Below, in pieces: positions 1-8,273 of a stretch of DNA of 64,000 nucleotides. The DNA is taken from positions 62,001 through 126,000 of the forward strand of contig NZ_JAAVUR010000009.1 in NCBI RefSeq assembly GCF_018449545.1, written 5' to 3'. A program made the position numbers and the translations under genes. The notes beneath the pieces are model-generated. The model made no database searches and was not told where the DNA came from. It worked only from the letters and a program-made list of their open reading frames with translations. Within the stretch, counting starts at the first letter, position 1; every line of letters starts with the position of its first letter. This DNA comes from Granulicella sp. dw_53. Lineage in GTDB: Bacteria > Acidobacteriota > Terriglobia > Terriglobales > Acidobacteriaceae.

Positions 1-1241
1 GCGACGATGGAGAGCAGCAGGGTCCCGCCAGGAAGGTGGTGATCACGCCGAAGGAAGACAGGCAGCGCGACCGCGGCGAGACCATAAGCCGTGAGGAAGC
101 CATAGACGGCGAGCGAGCCGAGCCATCCATAGATCTCGGTTCCAGGAACGCCACGCGCGGCAAGCCCTGCAACCGGCAGCAGCGTAAGCAGGCCAACGGC
201 GACGACGGCGAGGCCAGGAGTAGCGTTCGTCGCGTGCGTCGTGCCTAGAAGTTTGTGCGTAAGGCCGTTCTGCGCCATGCGTAGCAGAACGCGGGCAGCA
301 GCAGTCGTACAGGCCAGCGTGCAGGCGAACATGCTGACCATCGCCCCGAAGTCGATCAGCGGACCGAGGAACGGAACTCCCGCAAGAGTCGAGAGGACAC
401 GCAGCGGCGCGTTGCTCTCGCCGAGGTTCTGATGCGCCGCATCCATGCCGAGGGTCTCAAGGTAAGCACAGAGGATGAAGAAGAGACCGGCGAAGAGCGC
501 GCTCTGAATCACCGCCCGGGGAATGGTGCGCAGCGGATTGACCGCCTCGGCGCCAAGGGTGGTCGCACTCTCGAAGCCGGCGAAGCTGAAGATCGCAAGC
601 ACCACGGCAAGGCGAACGCCCGACGAGCTGACACCTTGCAGATGCAACTGCGCGTGATCGATGTGAAGCCCGTTCTTCCAAAGCAACAGCGCGAGCACGA
701 CGGAGATGAAGAGGATCGACGTAGCTTCGATCCAGAGCATCACGCGTGCAGACACTTGGACGTCGCGGTAGGCGATGGCCGTCGCGCCTCCAACGCACAG
801 GAGAGCGAGCAGCACAGAAGAAACGGATCTGCCCAGGAGAGAAAGAGCGAAGACGTTTCCGTAATTGATGAACCCTCCGGCGACCGAAGCTCCCGTCGCG
901 ATGTACGCCAGCAGCAAGGCCCATCCTGTGACGACGCCAAAGACCGGCGGCAGCCCCGTAGCAACGTAGGTGTAGAGAGATCCGGAGCAAGCGGAGTAAC
1001 GTGCGAAGCGGCTGAGGGTAAGAGCCATCAGCAGCATGGCCGCAGAGGCCAGCAGATACGCGAGCCACGTTCCATTCCCCGCGAGAGCGAAGACCAGCGG
1101 GATGGTCATCGTCGGAGAGCATGTAGGAGCGATGGTGGAGATCGATTGCGCCAGCGTCTCCATGGGACTGAGCGCATCGGAGCGCAGGCCGGAAGGGGTG
1201 AGGACCAAAGCTTCGGCGACTGCGGCGAGAGCAGGCTCCAT
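1..1241 (-). CDS. APC-family amino acid permease (3' end outside window)
   Basis: A continuous minus-strand frame runs from an ATG at 1241 to the window edge, about 413 codons, so the C-terminus is missing. The start is preceded by AGGAG about ten bases upstream. After a short cytoplasmic N-terminus comes SPMETLAQSISTIAPT, which resembles the first membrane segment of APC-superfamily transporters, followed by many hydrophobic spans separated by short polar loops. A conserved-looking FAGFESATTLGAEA segment near the middle matches the helix-6 region of this family. Inferred role: inner-membrane uptake or exchange of an amino acid or amine by cation symport or antiport; the substrate cannot be told from sequence. 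The gene is divergent from the histone-like gene at 1472. Confidence 0.85.
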   Translation of the reverse strand, partial: MEPALAAVAEALVLTPSGLRSDALSPMETLAQSISTIAPTCSPTMTIPLVFALAGNGTWLAYLLASAAMLLMALTLSRFARYSACSGSLYTYVATGLPPVFGVVTGWALLLAYIATGASVAGGFINYGNVFALSLLGRSVSSVLLALLCVGGATAIAYRDVQVSARVMLWIEATSILFISVVLALLLWKNGLHIDHAQLHLQGVSSSGVRLAVVLAIFSFAGFESATTLGAEAVNPLRTIPRAVIQSALFAGLFFILCAYLETLGMDAAHQNLGESNAPLRVLSTLAGVPFLGPLIDFGAMVSMFACTLACTTAAARVLLRMAQNGLTHKLLGTTHATNATPGLAVVAVGLLTLLPVAGLAARGVPGTEIYGWLGSLAVYGFLTAYGLAAVALPVFLRRDHHLPGGTLLLSIV

Positions 1242-1471
1242 CGAGTGAGTCTCCTGAAGTAACAGGGTGGAGAGGCTGGTGCTGCAGCTCTGAAGCAACG
1301 CGGGTCAGAGAGTGCAGAAGTTTAGGTTGCGATACAGGTGAAGTTGGTTTGAGCATAGCCGAAGTTTGAGACACGTAAGCACTCTGAGTCGCAAAAGATT
1401 ATTGTGCGATTTGGAGCAACCTATGCAACGCTTCAATCCCCGGTTGAACTCCTATAGATGGAGGCAAAACC

Positions 1472-1801
1472 ATGGCAACCAAGAAGAGTGCAGCAAAGAA
1501 GTCGGCAAGCAAGAAAGCTCCAGCGAAGAAAGCGGTAAAGAAGACCGCAAAAAAGGCAGTAAAAAAAGCAGTAAAGAAAGCAACAAAGAAGGCCACGAAG
1601 AAAGCAGCCAAGAAGAGCAGCGGACGAAGGTACAGCCCCGCGGCAGGCAAGAGCGTCGAGCGCGAGATGAAGGCCATGAAGAAAGGCCAGTTGAAGAGCG
1701 GTCGAAGCGGCAGGAAGGTTACCAACCCGAAGCAGGCCATCGCCATCGGACTCTCCGAAGCGCGCAAGGCAGGCAAAAAGGTTCCACGACCGAAGAAGTA
1801 A
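1472..1801 (+). CDS. Lysine-rich histone H1-like protein with DUF6496-type C-terminus
   Basis: The protein has 109 residues. The ATG follows GGAGG at 1460-1464. Residues 1-50 are almost only Lys and Ala (repeats such as KKAVKK and KKATKK), the composition of histone H1 tails and of bacterial Hc1/HctB-like proteins. Residues about 55-105 (SVEREMKAMKKGQLKSG ... AIAIGLSEARKAGKK) match the short domain listed as DUF6496, found with such tails in many soil bacteria. The likely role is nucleic-acid binding or compaction through the basic tail; this is inferred from composition, not shown. It stands alone, divergent from the permease and upstream of the cytosine deaminase. Confidence 0.82.
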   Translation: MATKKSAAKKSASKKAPAKKAVKKTAKKAVKKAVKKATKKATKKAAKKSSGRRYSPAAGKSVEREMKAMKKGQLKSGRSGRKVTNPKQAIAIGLSEARKAGKKVPRPKK

Positions 1802-1875
1802 ACGCAGTTCCCACTCACTCGTCGCAGGTTCGATATGCTGGTTGAGCGTCTTCACGCCAACGAATTGGAGAGCCT

Positions 1876-2340
1876 GTGACAAGTGAATCTGAATTGCAGC
1901 GCTATGCTGCCATGCTGCAGGTCGCGCTCGAAGAGGCTCGAACCGGACGCGCCGAGGGAGGAATTCCCATCGGTGCGGCGATGTTCGACGCCGAGGGAAA
2001 GCTCCTAGCCTCAGGCCGCAATCGCAGAGTGCAGCAGAGCGACCCATCCGTGCACGGAGAGACAGACGCATTCCGCCGCGCAGGCCGCCAACGCCACTAC
2101 AAAGGCATCACCATGGTGACTACGCTCGCGCCCTGCTGGTACTGCAGCGGCTTGGTGCGCCAGTTTGGAATCCGAACGGTAGTCGTGGGAGAGAGCCGCA
2201 CCTTCGCCGGCGGAATCGAGTGGCTGCGCGATTTGGGAGTGAAGGTGATTAACTTAGATTCTGTCGAATGCAGAGTGTTGTTGGAGGGATATATCGCAGA
2301 ACACCCGGAGATCTGGAACGAAGATATCTGCGAAGAATAG
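1876..2340 (+). CDS. Cytosine deaminase, yeast FCY1-like (CDA fold)
   Basis: The protein has 154 residues and begins with GTG after a GGAGAG ribosome site. It carries the zinc deaminase motif: His60 and Glu62 in VHGETDAF, and Cys87/Cys90 in APCWYC. Length and spacing match the small fungal cytosine deaminase rather than tRNA adenosine or cytidine deaminases. The C-terminal part (VGESRTFAGG, then LRDLGVKV and a W near the end followed by NED) also follows the FCY1 pattern. Expected reaction: cytosine + water to uracil + ammonia in the cytoplasm (pyrimidine salvage), by homology. The stop lies nine bases from the end of the convergent lipoprotein gene. A related nucleoside or guanine deaminase activity cannot be excluded. 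Confidence 0.8.
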   Translation: MTSESELQRYAAMLQVALEEARTGRAEGGIPIGAAMFDAEGKLLASGRNRRVQQSDPSVHGETDAFRRAGRQRHYKGITMVTTLAPCWYCSGLVRQFGIRTVVVGESRTFAGGIEWLRDLGVKVINLDSVECRVLLEGYIAEHPEIWNEDICEE

Positions 2341-2349
2341 TCCCGAAGA

Positions 2350-3888
2350 TCAACTTCTTCGCGCACGCATCCGCAAGAGGATCACCACAACGATCGCCAG
2401 AACAACCCCGAGGACTTCGAGCCACAGGACAAGCACGAAGTTCCTCCCGCGCACACGCCTCAGATGCCCACTGTGCCACGCAGTCTGAACGGCCTGAAGA
2501 TCGTTGGCCAAACCCGGAACCGAGATGGAAGCCAACTGCGCCTCCGAGACCGGCAACGAGCCGAAGATCCGCTCCGGCTGCGGCAACCGCCCGCTGCGGT
2601 CCTTCGGAATCGCAGTGATTAAACCATTCACCTCAGCATCCCGAGCGTCGTCGAACAACGCAACATCCGCAGTGTTCGGAAACAACGTCGACTTGCCCGT
2701 CATCTTCTGCTCGATGGCTGCAACGCTGTCCTGACAGACTCCCAGAGCGTAATAGCCTCCAAAGGGAAGAGTCGGTCGAGCGAGATGCTGATGCACATAA
2801 GCAACCATCATCTTGCCCGCGAGCCGCGTAACCTCAACGGCCTCCGCGCCGCGATACTCATGCGCATGTCGTCCCATCACCCAGGATTGATCGAGCGTAT
2901 CCATGGTGCGGAACTCGGCCTTTCCGTCGATGCCGAAGTACCAGCTCACATCCGCATTGATCTTCGGTCCGCGCACCTTCCACTCATACTCCGCGTGACT
3001 CACAGGTACCAGCAGTGGACGACGCGTTCCGGGAACAAGGATCTGCGAGTTCACCCAGAACGGCATCATCACGTCCTGTCCCTTGTAGTGAAAGTGACCG
3101 AAGTTGGCGAAGTACCGCGCATCCGAGACCACCACCGAATGCCCACTCGACGCGAGCGCTGCTTCCAGCTGCTCCGGTGTGCGAGCCTCCTTGCCAACGA
3201 TCGTAACCACCGCAGGAGCAGATCCTTCGACTCCATTCAGGCTCAAGCGGTTCAGCAGATCCGCCAAACGCTGGCTCTCCGCATGCAATGGAGCTAATTC
3301 CGGGTTTGGTCCGTCCCCACGCACGACACCAGCACCGAGCTCACTCACCAGCCCTTCGGTGGTAAATCCAGGTAACGCCGAAGGGTCATCCAAACTCACG
3401 GTCTCAGCCTTGCTCAGCGCATATGTTCCCAGATCGACGAAGTCCTTCATCTGCTCCACATCCGCCGCACTCGCCGGAGCGCCGGGATGTCGAGCCGCGA
3501 GCTCCTTGACCTTCTCATCCTTCGCCACCACATGCCCAACGACGCGCACCGTGGGATTGATCTGGCGCATCGTCCAACCGGGAAAGCGATCCAGTCCCTG
3601 CCAATCCTTGCCAACGATGAGCTTCCGCAGTTGGTCCACCAAGGCCGGAGTCAGCAGCGCAGGACCCCGCTTCTCGCCCTGGTTCAACTGCGCCAACATC
3701 GCCTCCGTAAATCCGGGGCGGTCCGATAGCTCCCGCATCATCTGCGCGAGAATCACCGTATTGGGAGGCAGCGGACCTTCCGGCACGACAAAGGGCTCGC
3801 CAGAGCGCGTACAACCCGCGGCTCCAAGCACAACCAAAAGGAAAGCTGTACGTCCCATCCCTGCTTGAAGCAAACCTGGCCTGTGCAT
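2350..3888 (-). CDS. Lipoprotein of unknown function with C-terminal membrane anchor
   Basis: I do not recognise this family. The N-terminus has a hydrophobic run ending in VLGAAGC, a good lipobox. Two starts are possible, ATG 3888 (GGAG 12 bases upstream) and ATG 3858 (short n-region MGR); the frame stays open upstream to 3972. The large middle part looks like a soluble extracytoplasmic region. Near the C-terminus a single strongly hydrophobic span (about 20 residues, LVLWLEVLGVVLAIVVVILL) is followed by RMRARRS, so the protein may be held by both a lipid and a transmembrane helix. It lies between the convergent cytosine deaminase and gatB, whose end is 62 bases upstream; co-transcription with gatB is possible. 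Confidence 0.6.
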   Translation of the reverse strand: MHRPGLLQAGMGRTAFLLVVLGAAGCTRSGEPFVVPEGPLPPNTVILAQMMRELSDRPGFTEAMLAQLNQGEKRGPALLTPALVDQLRKLIVGKDWQGLDRFPGWTMRQINPTVRVVGHVVAKDEKVKELAARHPGAPASAADVEQMKDFVDLGTYALSKAETVSLDDPSALPGFTTEGLVSELGAGVVRGDGPNPELAPLHAESQRLADLLNRLSLNGVEGSAPAVVTIVGKEARTPEQLEAALASSGHSVVVSDARYFANFGHFHYKGQDVMMPFWVNSQILVPGTRRPLLVPVSHAEYEWKVRGPKINADVSWYFGIDGKAEFRTMDTLDQSWVMGRHAHEYRGAEAVEVTRLAGKMMVAYVHQHLARPTLPFGGYYALGVCQDSVAAIEQKMTGKSTLFPNTADVALFDDARDAEVNGLITAIPKDRSGRLPQPERIFGSLPVSEAQLASISVPGLANDLQAVQTAWHSGHLRRVRGRNFVLVLWLEVLGVVLAIVVVILLRMRARRS

Positions 3889-3949
3889 CCGCCTATTAGA
3901 CTCCAAGTCGCAGCTCCTATTGGTTATGTCTTTTGAAATCGATCCGACT

Positions 3950-5458
3950 TTATCCCAGCGGCCCAAGCACATCGAGCTTCTTCGTCACCAGTTCATTGAG
4001 CACTGCGGGATTCGCCTGTCCCTTGGAGACCCGCATCACCTGCCCGACGAAGAATGCCGACACGGTCTTCTTGCCGCCGCGATACTGTTCGACCTGCTTC
4101 GGGTTGGATGCGATCACCTCGTCGATCATCGCCTCGATTGCGCCGGTATCTGAGATCTGCTGCGGCTTCTCCCGCTCGTATACTACTGGGAAGTCTTCGT
4201 TCTTCTCGAAGCAGATATCAAGCAATTGCTTGAGGATCTTACTCGATATCTCGCCCGACTCCGCCAGATCTGCAGCCATCACGATCCCTGCCATGCTTAC
4301 GGGAGATTGCTCCTGCTCCAGTCCTGCGAGCCGCAAGCGCATCGTCAACTCGCTGGTCAGCAGCGCGGCGACCCGCTTGGGGCTCTTCGCCTGCTTGGCG
4401 GCAGCTTCGAACCGGTCTGCGAACTCCTGTGTCGCGGTTAGTGTCGCCGCGTCCTGCGCTGAGATCTCATACTCTGCGATCATTCGTGCGCGCCGCGCTT
4501 CGGGCAGCTCCGGCAGCATCTTCAATATCTCGGCCTGCCACTCCGCACCTACAACCAGCGGAGGCAGATCCGGCTCTGGGAAGTAGCGGTAGTCGTGCGC
4601 CTGCTCCTTGCTGCGCATAGAGTAGGTTCGTCCCTCTCCGCTGTTCCAGAGCCGCGACTCCTGCACCACCCGGCCGCCGTCTTCGATCACGCCAATCTGC
4701 CGCTCGATCTCGTACTCCACTGCGGAGCGGATATAGCGGAAGCTGTTGACGTTCTTTACCTCTGCCTTGGTGCCGAACTCTTTCGCGCCCTTCAGCATCA
4801 CGCTTACATTGGCGTCGCAGCGGAGAGAACCCTCTTCCATGTTGCAGTCGCTGACGCCGGTGTAGAGCAGAATCTCCTTGAGTCGGGTGAGGTATTCGAA
4901 GACCTCATCCGCTGTTCGCAGGTCCGGTTCACTCACGATCTCCACCAGCGGCGTCCCGCAGCGGTTCAAGTCGATATAGGTCTTCGATACCGAGTCCGCG
5001 AATCCGTCGTGAATGCTTTTTCCTGCGTCTTCTTCCATATGAAGCCGGGTCACGCCGATGCGCTTCGTGATCGCCACCCCGTTTTCATCGAATGCGGGAA
5101 CCTCAATCCAACCGTTCTCGGCGATGGGCTTGTCGAACTGAGAGATCTGGTAGCCCTTGGGCGAGTCGGGGTAGAAGTAGTTCTTTCGCGAAAAGATACT
5201 CGTCTCGCGAATCTCGCAGTGAATCGCCTTCGCCGCCAGGACAGCAAACTCGACTGCCTTGCGGTTCAGGACTGGAAGCGCCCCCGGAAGTCCCAGGCAG
5301 GTCGGGCAGACGTGCGTATTCGGCTCCCCGCCATACTTGTTGACGCAGCCGCAGAAGGCCTTCGACTCCGTCAGGAGTTGGACGTGGACCTCCAAGCCGA
5401 TCACGGGCTGATATTTGGCGAGGATCTGAGGCGAAAGTGCAGTCATCAAGGTGCTCAT
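3950..5458 (-). CDS. gatB: Aspartyl/glutamyl-tRNA amidotransferase subunit B
   Basis: The protein has 502 residues, close to the family length. The N-terminus YQPVIGLEVHVQLLT and the zinc-binding cysteines Cys36, Cys38, Cys51 and Cys54 (in AFCGC and CPTCLGLPG) are diagnostic, as are the catalytic-domain segments RKNYFYPDSPKGYQISQ and CNMEEGSLRCDANVS. The C-terminal YqeY-like tail domain is present. GatB is the kinase/transamidase subunit that converts Glu-tRNA(Gln) or Asp-tRNA(Asn) into the amidated forms together with GatA and GatC; those genes are not in this window. An in-frame ATG twelve bases downstream (5446) is an alternative start. Confidence 0.96.
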   Translation of the reverse strand: MSTLMTALSPQILAKYQPVIGLEVHVQLLTESKAFCGCVNKYGGEPNTHVCPTCLGLPGALPVLNRKAVEFAVLAAKAIHCEIRETSIFSRKNYFYPDSPKGYQISQFDKPIAENGWIEVPAFDENGVAITKRIGVTRLHMEEDAGKSIHDGFADSVSKTYIDLNRCGTPLVEIVSEPDLRTADEVFEYLTRLKEILLYTGVSDCNMEEGSLRCDANVSVMLKGAKEFGTKAEVKNVNSFRYIRSAVEYEIERQIGVIEDGGRVVQESRLWNSGEGRTYSMRSKEQAHDYRYFPEPDLPPLVVGAEWQAEILKMLPELPEARRARMIAEYEISAQDAATLTATQEFADRFEAAAKQAKSPKRVAALLTSELTMRLRLAGLEQEQSPVSMAGIVMAADLAESGEISSKILKQLLDICFEKNEDFPVVYEREKPQQISDTGAIEAMIDEVIASNPKQVEQYRGGKKTVSAFFVGQVMRVSKGQANPAVLNELVTKKLDVLGPLG

Positions 5459-5608
5459 AGTTGTCCTTCATCTAAAACGATAGCGGATTCGATCGCAGCT
5501 CTCTTAATCGGCAATAGTTCGCCTTCTCCAGAAAGAGAGTTCGCCCATCCCCCGATTCAGCATACTATTTCAGCCAGCCGAGCACACTCTGCCAGCATGA
5601 AGAGCCTT

Positions 5609-8155
5609 TCACCAGCGCAGCTTTACTGTAGTTTTTTGATACTGAGCGCCTGGCGTGGCACTAAACGCGACTGAGACCCGATTCCCTTCCAGCGTTCCTC
5701 CTTCTGGGGGCAACAATTGGATCTTGGTGTCATTTTTTCGCACTTGAAGGTGTTGCGTAGTGCCTCCTGGCGCTTCCAGAGTCAAGATTAGCGTTCGGTC
5801 GCTTCGCTGCACGTCAATGACCTTGAGGTTTGAGGTGGATGCTCCCTCGGTTGCGGGGCTGCTTTCTGTACTTACCTCGACGGGTGGAAGCGGAAGCGAT
5901 GCGCGGTGATGTTGCTCAGGCTTTGCACTACAGGGCTTTGCGGTGATGTCCTGGGTAAGACAAAGTGTCGTCGCCTCTGTAGAGGAGGCGTCGATATCGA
6001 GGTGGCTGCCGTTTCGATGGAACGTGACTTTGTACCGTTGATCACCGACGGCGACGTGATCCAACGTAGCTTCGTTCCAGGTTGCGGGAAGCTGAGGCGC
6101 AATGGCGAGGGTGTGCGTCAGAGCATTGGCCTCCACGCCGAAGAGGCCGCGTATCGCCGGAGCCAGCAACATCGCCGACGACCATAGCTGATGGGAGGAG
6201 CTGCGACCCAGAGGCTCCAGAAACTCGCCCGAGATCACCTCAGTGATAGCGCCAGGGTCCTGCAGCCAGGTGAGCTGCGCGCTGGCATTGAGGTTGGCGT
6301 ATGCCTGCAAGCTACGGCCGGTGCGGTACTCCGCCATGGCAGTCCAACCGGTATAGAGGGGCCACACGGAGCCGTGATGGTAGCTGATGGGATCGTAGAT
6401 CGCGGCGTCCGCCGCCACCGATCGAGTGCCCCAGTCCGTCGCAAATCGATGTCCGGCCCACGCGTCAAAGGTGGGCTTTGCCTCGGGGAGCATAAGTCGA
6501 CCGGTCCACCAGGCAACGGTCGGAAAGATGGAGGGGACAGCTTCGTAACTTCCATCGAGATTGCGGCTGAAGCTGTAGGTTCCATCCTGCCCTTGCGCCC
6601 GGTAGGCGGCGAGCTTGCCTTTGATCTCTTCGGCAGTTTGCGCCGCGGAGGTGCTGAGTGTGTCCTCGTTCATCCATTTGGCTAGCCGTGACATGCTATC
6701 CGCGGACTGCTGATCGAGCGCGGCGAGGTAGATCTCCTGGTGGGGCATCTTTGGCACCCACTCCTCGACCCAGCCGGTTCCCTGCCCATTGTCGTAGACG
6801 CCGTCTGTGGTGTGGGCGCGAGTAAAGGCATAGGCCCGCTTCACATTGTCCCAATGTTCCCGGAGGTAGGATAGATCCCCACTGGCGCGAACGTAGTCCT
6901 CCATCTGCATGACGAAGAGCGGGGTCGAGTCGGCGGAGGCATAGAGGTAGGGAAGATGAGCCCAGTCGACCTCGGGCGCTGTCTGCGAGTACTCATGCAT
7001 CATCTTGCCGTCGGCTCGCTGGTGGGCGAGCAGAAAGTTCATCGCGTTGCGGCTTAAAGCGAAGTCACCGTAGCTGTTGACCGCGTATAGCGTCCAGAGC
7101 GTATCCCGCCCAAAGAACCAGCCGAAGCCTGGACGGGCGGAGTCACCGGAGGTCGACCATCCACCTGCGAGTCCGGAGCCGTCCGCGGTCGCTACGCGGG
7201 ACTGTTCGATCGAGACCTCCGCCCAACGGAGTGCGTCGTTGATGTGCGCGTCCGGCGTGGAGATGGTCAGGCGTTTATCGAAGAAGTGATCGTAGAAGTC
7301 TGAGGTGGAGCGATACATCTCCGCCACACGACTTTGCTTCGCAAGAAGCCGGGCAAGCAAATCTGCGCGAGCCGCAGGGCCGGAGCTCTTACCGTCCGAG
7401 ACAGCCGCGAGCAATGGGTAGAACACTCCGTCATCCTTTGCGGGGTCATAGGAGAAGTGGAAGACGAGTGATTCGGTCTTGGCGCGCTCCTGGTAGGGCC
7501 GAAGTGGTCCAGGCTGCGCATTCGGCATCGCTACTACTCCAAAGAAGGCCGGATTATCCGTCCCTAACGAGTAGGCGCCACCACTTCCTGCGGCGATCCA
7601 ACCACCTGTGGGGCGGCCGAAGTTCGGAGCAGGCCATTGCCTTTCGAGACTAGGTTCAAAGGTCAGCGAGAGTTCTGCCGGACGCACCGCGTGCACCTCG
7701 AAGAGGACGACGGCAGAGGCTACACCGGTCTCCGAGGTATGGGGGATGAACATGTGCTGTCGCACCGTGATACCCGCATGGACGTAGGTAATGGTGGTGT
7801 GGTCGGGGCGCACCTCAATCGATGAGGCCTGTTCATTCAGATCGATCGGGGCGTCGTACCCTTTGAGCCTGGCGGTGAGGCGGGCGTTGTGCAGCACTTT
7901 GACGGGCAGGAGCCAAACTTCAAAGGTGCCATCCTGCTGGCCGAGAATCGCTCCCCGCTCGCCTGTCACTGAGAAGGGCTGGTTTGGCCGGGCTGCACGC
8001 TGAATCACCAAAGGATTTGAGTCCAGCCGAAAAGCAGGCACGGTCGCGAGAGTCGTCTGCGCAAGACCGGTAGAGGGCAGGCAGGAAGCGGCGAAGAGGG
8101 TGAAGGCTTGGATACCGGGATGAAAGGCCAAAGATGGTCGCACTGGAGACTCCAT
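5609..8155 (-). CDS. Secreted six-hairpin glycosidase (amylo-alpha-1,6-glucosidase-like)
   Basis: The protein has 848 residues with an N-terminal signal-like segment ending near GLAQ. The first third is beta-rich; the second half has the alternating pattern of an (alpha/alpha)6 barrel, including GWFFGRDTLWTLYAV, the acidic GWVEEWVPKMP (about residues 460-470), YHHGSVWPLYTGW and SGEFLEPLGRSSSHQLWS (about 640-655). This order matches COG3408-type glycogen-debranching/glucosidase-like enzymes. The two acidic segments are the likely catalytic general acid and base, by analogy. A predicted beta-sandwich tail closes the protein. It lies downstream of the TonB-dependent receptor but is separated from it by a strong hairpin. 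Together with the sugar permease at 13332 it suggests use of an oligo- or polysaccharide. Exact substrate unknown. Confidence 0.78.
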   Translation of the reverse strand: MESPVRPSLAFHPGIQAFTLFAASCLPSTGLAQTTLATVPAFRLDSNPLVIQRAARPNQPFSVTGERGAILGQQDGTFEVWLLPVKVLHNARLTARLKGYDAPIDLNEQASSIEVRPDHTTITYVHAGITVRQHMFIPHTSETGVASAVVLFEVHAVRPAELSLTFEPSLERQWPAPNFGRPTGGWIAAGSGGAYSLGTDNPAFFGVVAMPNAQPGPLRPYQERAKTESLVFHFSYDPAKDDGVFYPLLAAVSDGKSSGPAARADLLARLLAKQSRVAEMYRSTSDFYDHFFDKRLTISTPDAHINDALRWAEVSIEQSRVATADGSGLAGGWSTSGDSARPGFGWFFGRDTLWTLYAVNSYGDFALSRNAMNFLLAHQRADGKMMHEYSQTAPEVDWAHLPYLYASADSTPLFVMQMEDYVRASGDLSYLREHWDNVKRAYAFTRAHTTDGVYDNGQGTGWVEEWVPKMPHQEIYLAALDQQSADSMSRLAKWMNEDTLSTSAAQTAEEIKGKLAAYRAQGQDGTYSFSRNLDGSYEAVPSIFPTVAWWTGRLMLPEAKPTFDAWAGHRFATDWGTRSVAADAAIYDPISYHHGSVWPLYTGWTAMAEYRTGRSLQAYANLNASAQLTWLQDPGAITEVISGEFLEPLGRSSSHQLWSSAMLLAPAIRGLFGVEANALTHTLAIAPQLPATWNEATLDHVAVGDQRYKVTFHRNGSHLDIDASSTEATTLCLTQDITAKPCSAKPEQHHRASLPLPPVEVSTESSPATEGASTSNLKVIDVQRSDRTLILTLEAPGGTTQHLQVRKNDTKIQLLPPEGGTLEGNRVSVAFSATPGAQYQKTTVKLRW

Positions 8156-8207
8156 AGCAAGGATGCGGCCGGCGCCGCTCGTGCGCCGTCATGTGTAGGT
8201 TAGACAG

Positions 8208-8235
8208 CGAGGGCTGCCAGCTTCGGCAGCCCTCG
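8208..8235 (-). terminator. Hairpin after the TonB-dependent receptor gene
   Basis: A perfect 11-base-pair stem (CGAGGGCTGCC with GGCAGCCCTCG) and a six-base loop lie 39 bases after the receptor stop, on the minus-strand transcript. No long U-run follows, so it may act as a processing or partial termination signal between receptor and glycosidase genes. Confidence 0.6.
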
Positions 8236-8273
8236 TCGTTGTATCTCTATTTGGTGTGAATTTCCAGTTAAGG

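Noticed and set aside
457..1374. A 305-codon minus-strand frame in the permease region
   Set aside because: It is rich in Arg and His with no membrane segments. The real permease lies in another minus-strand frame with clear membrane helices and a ribosome site.
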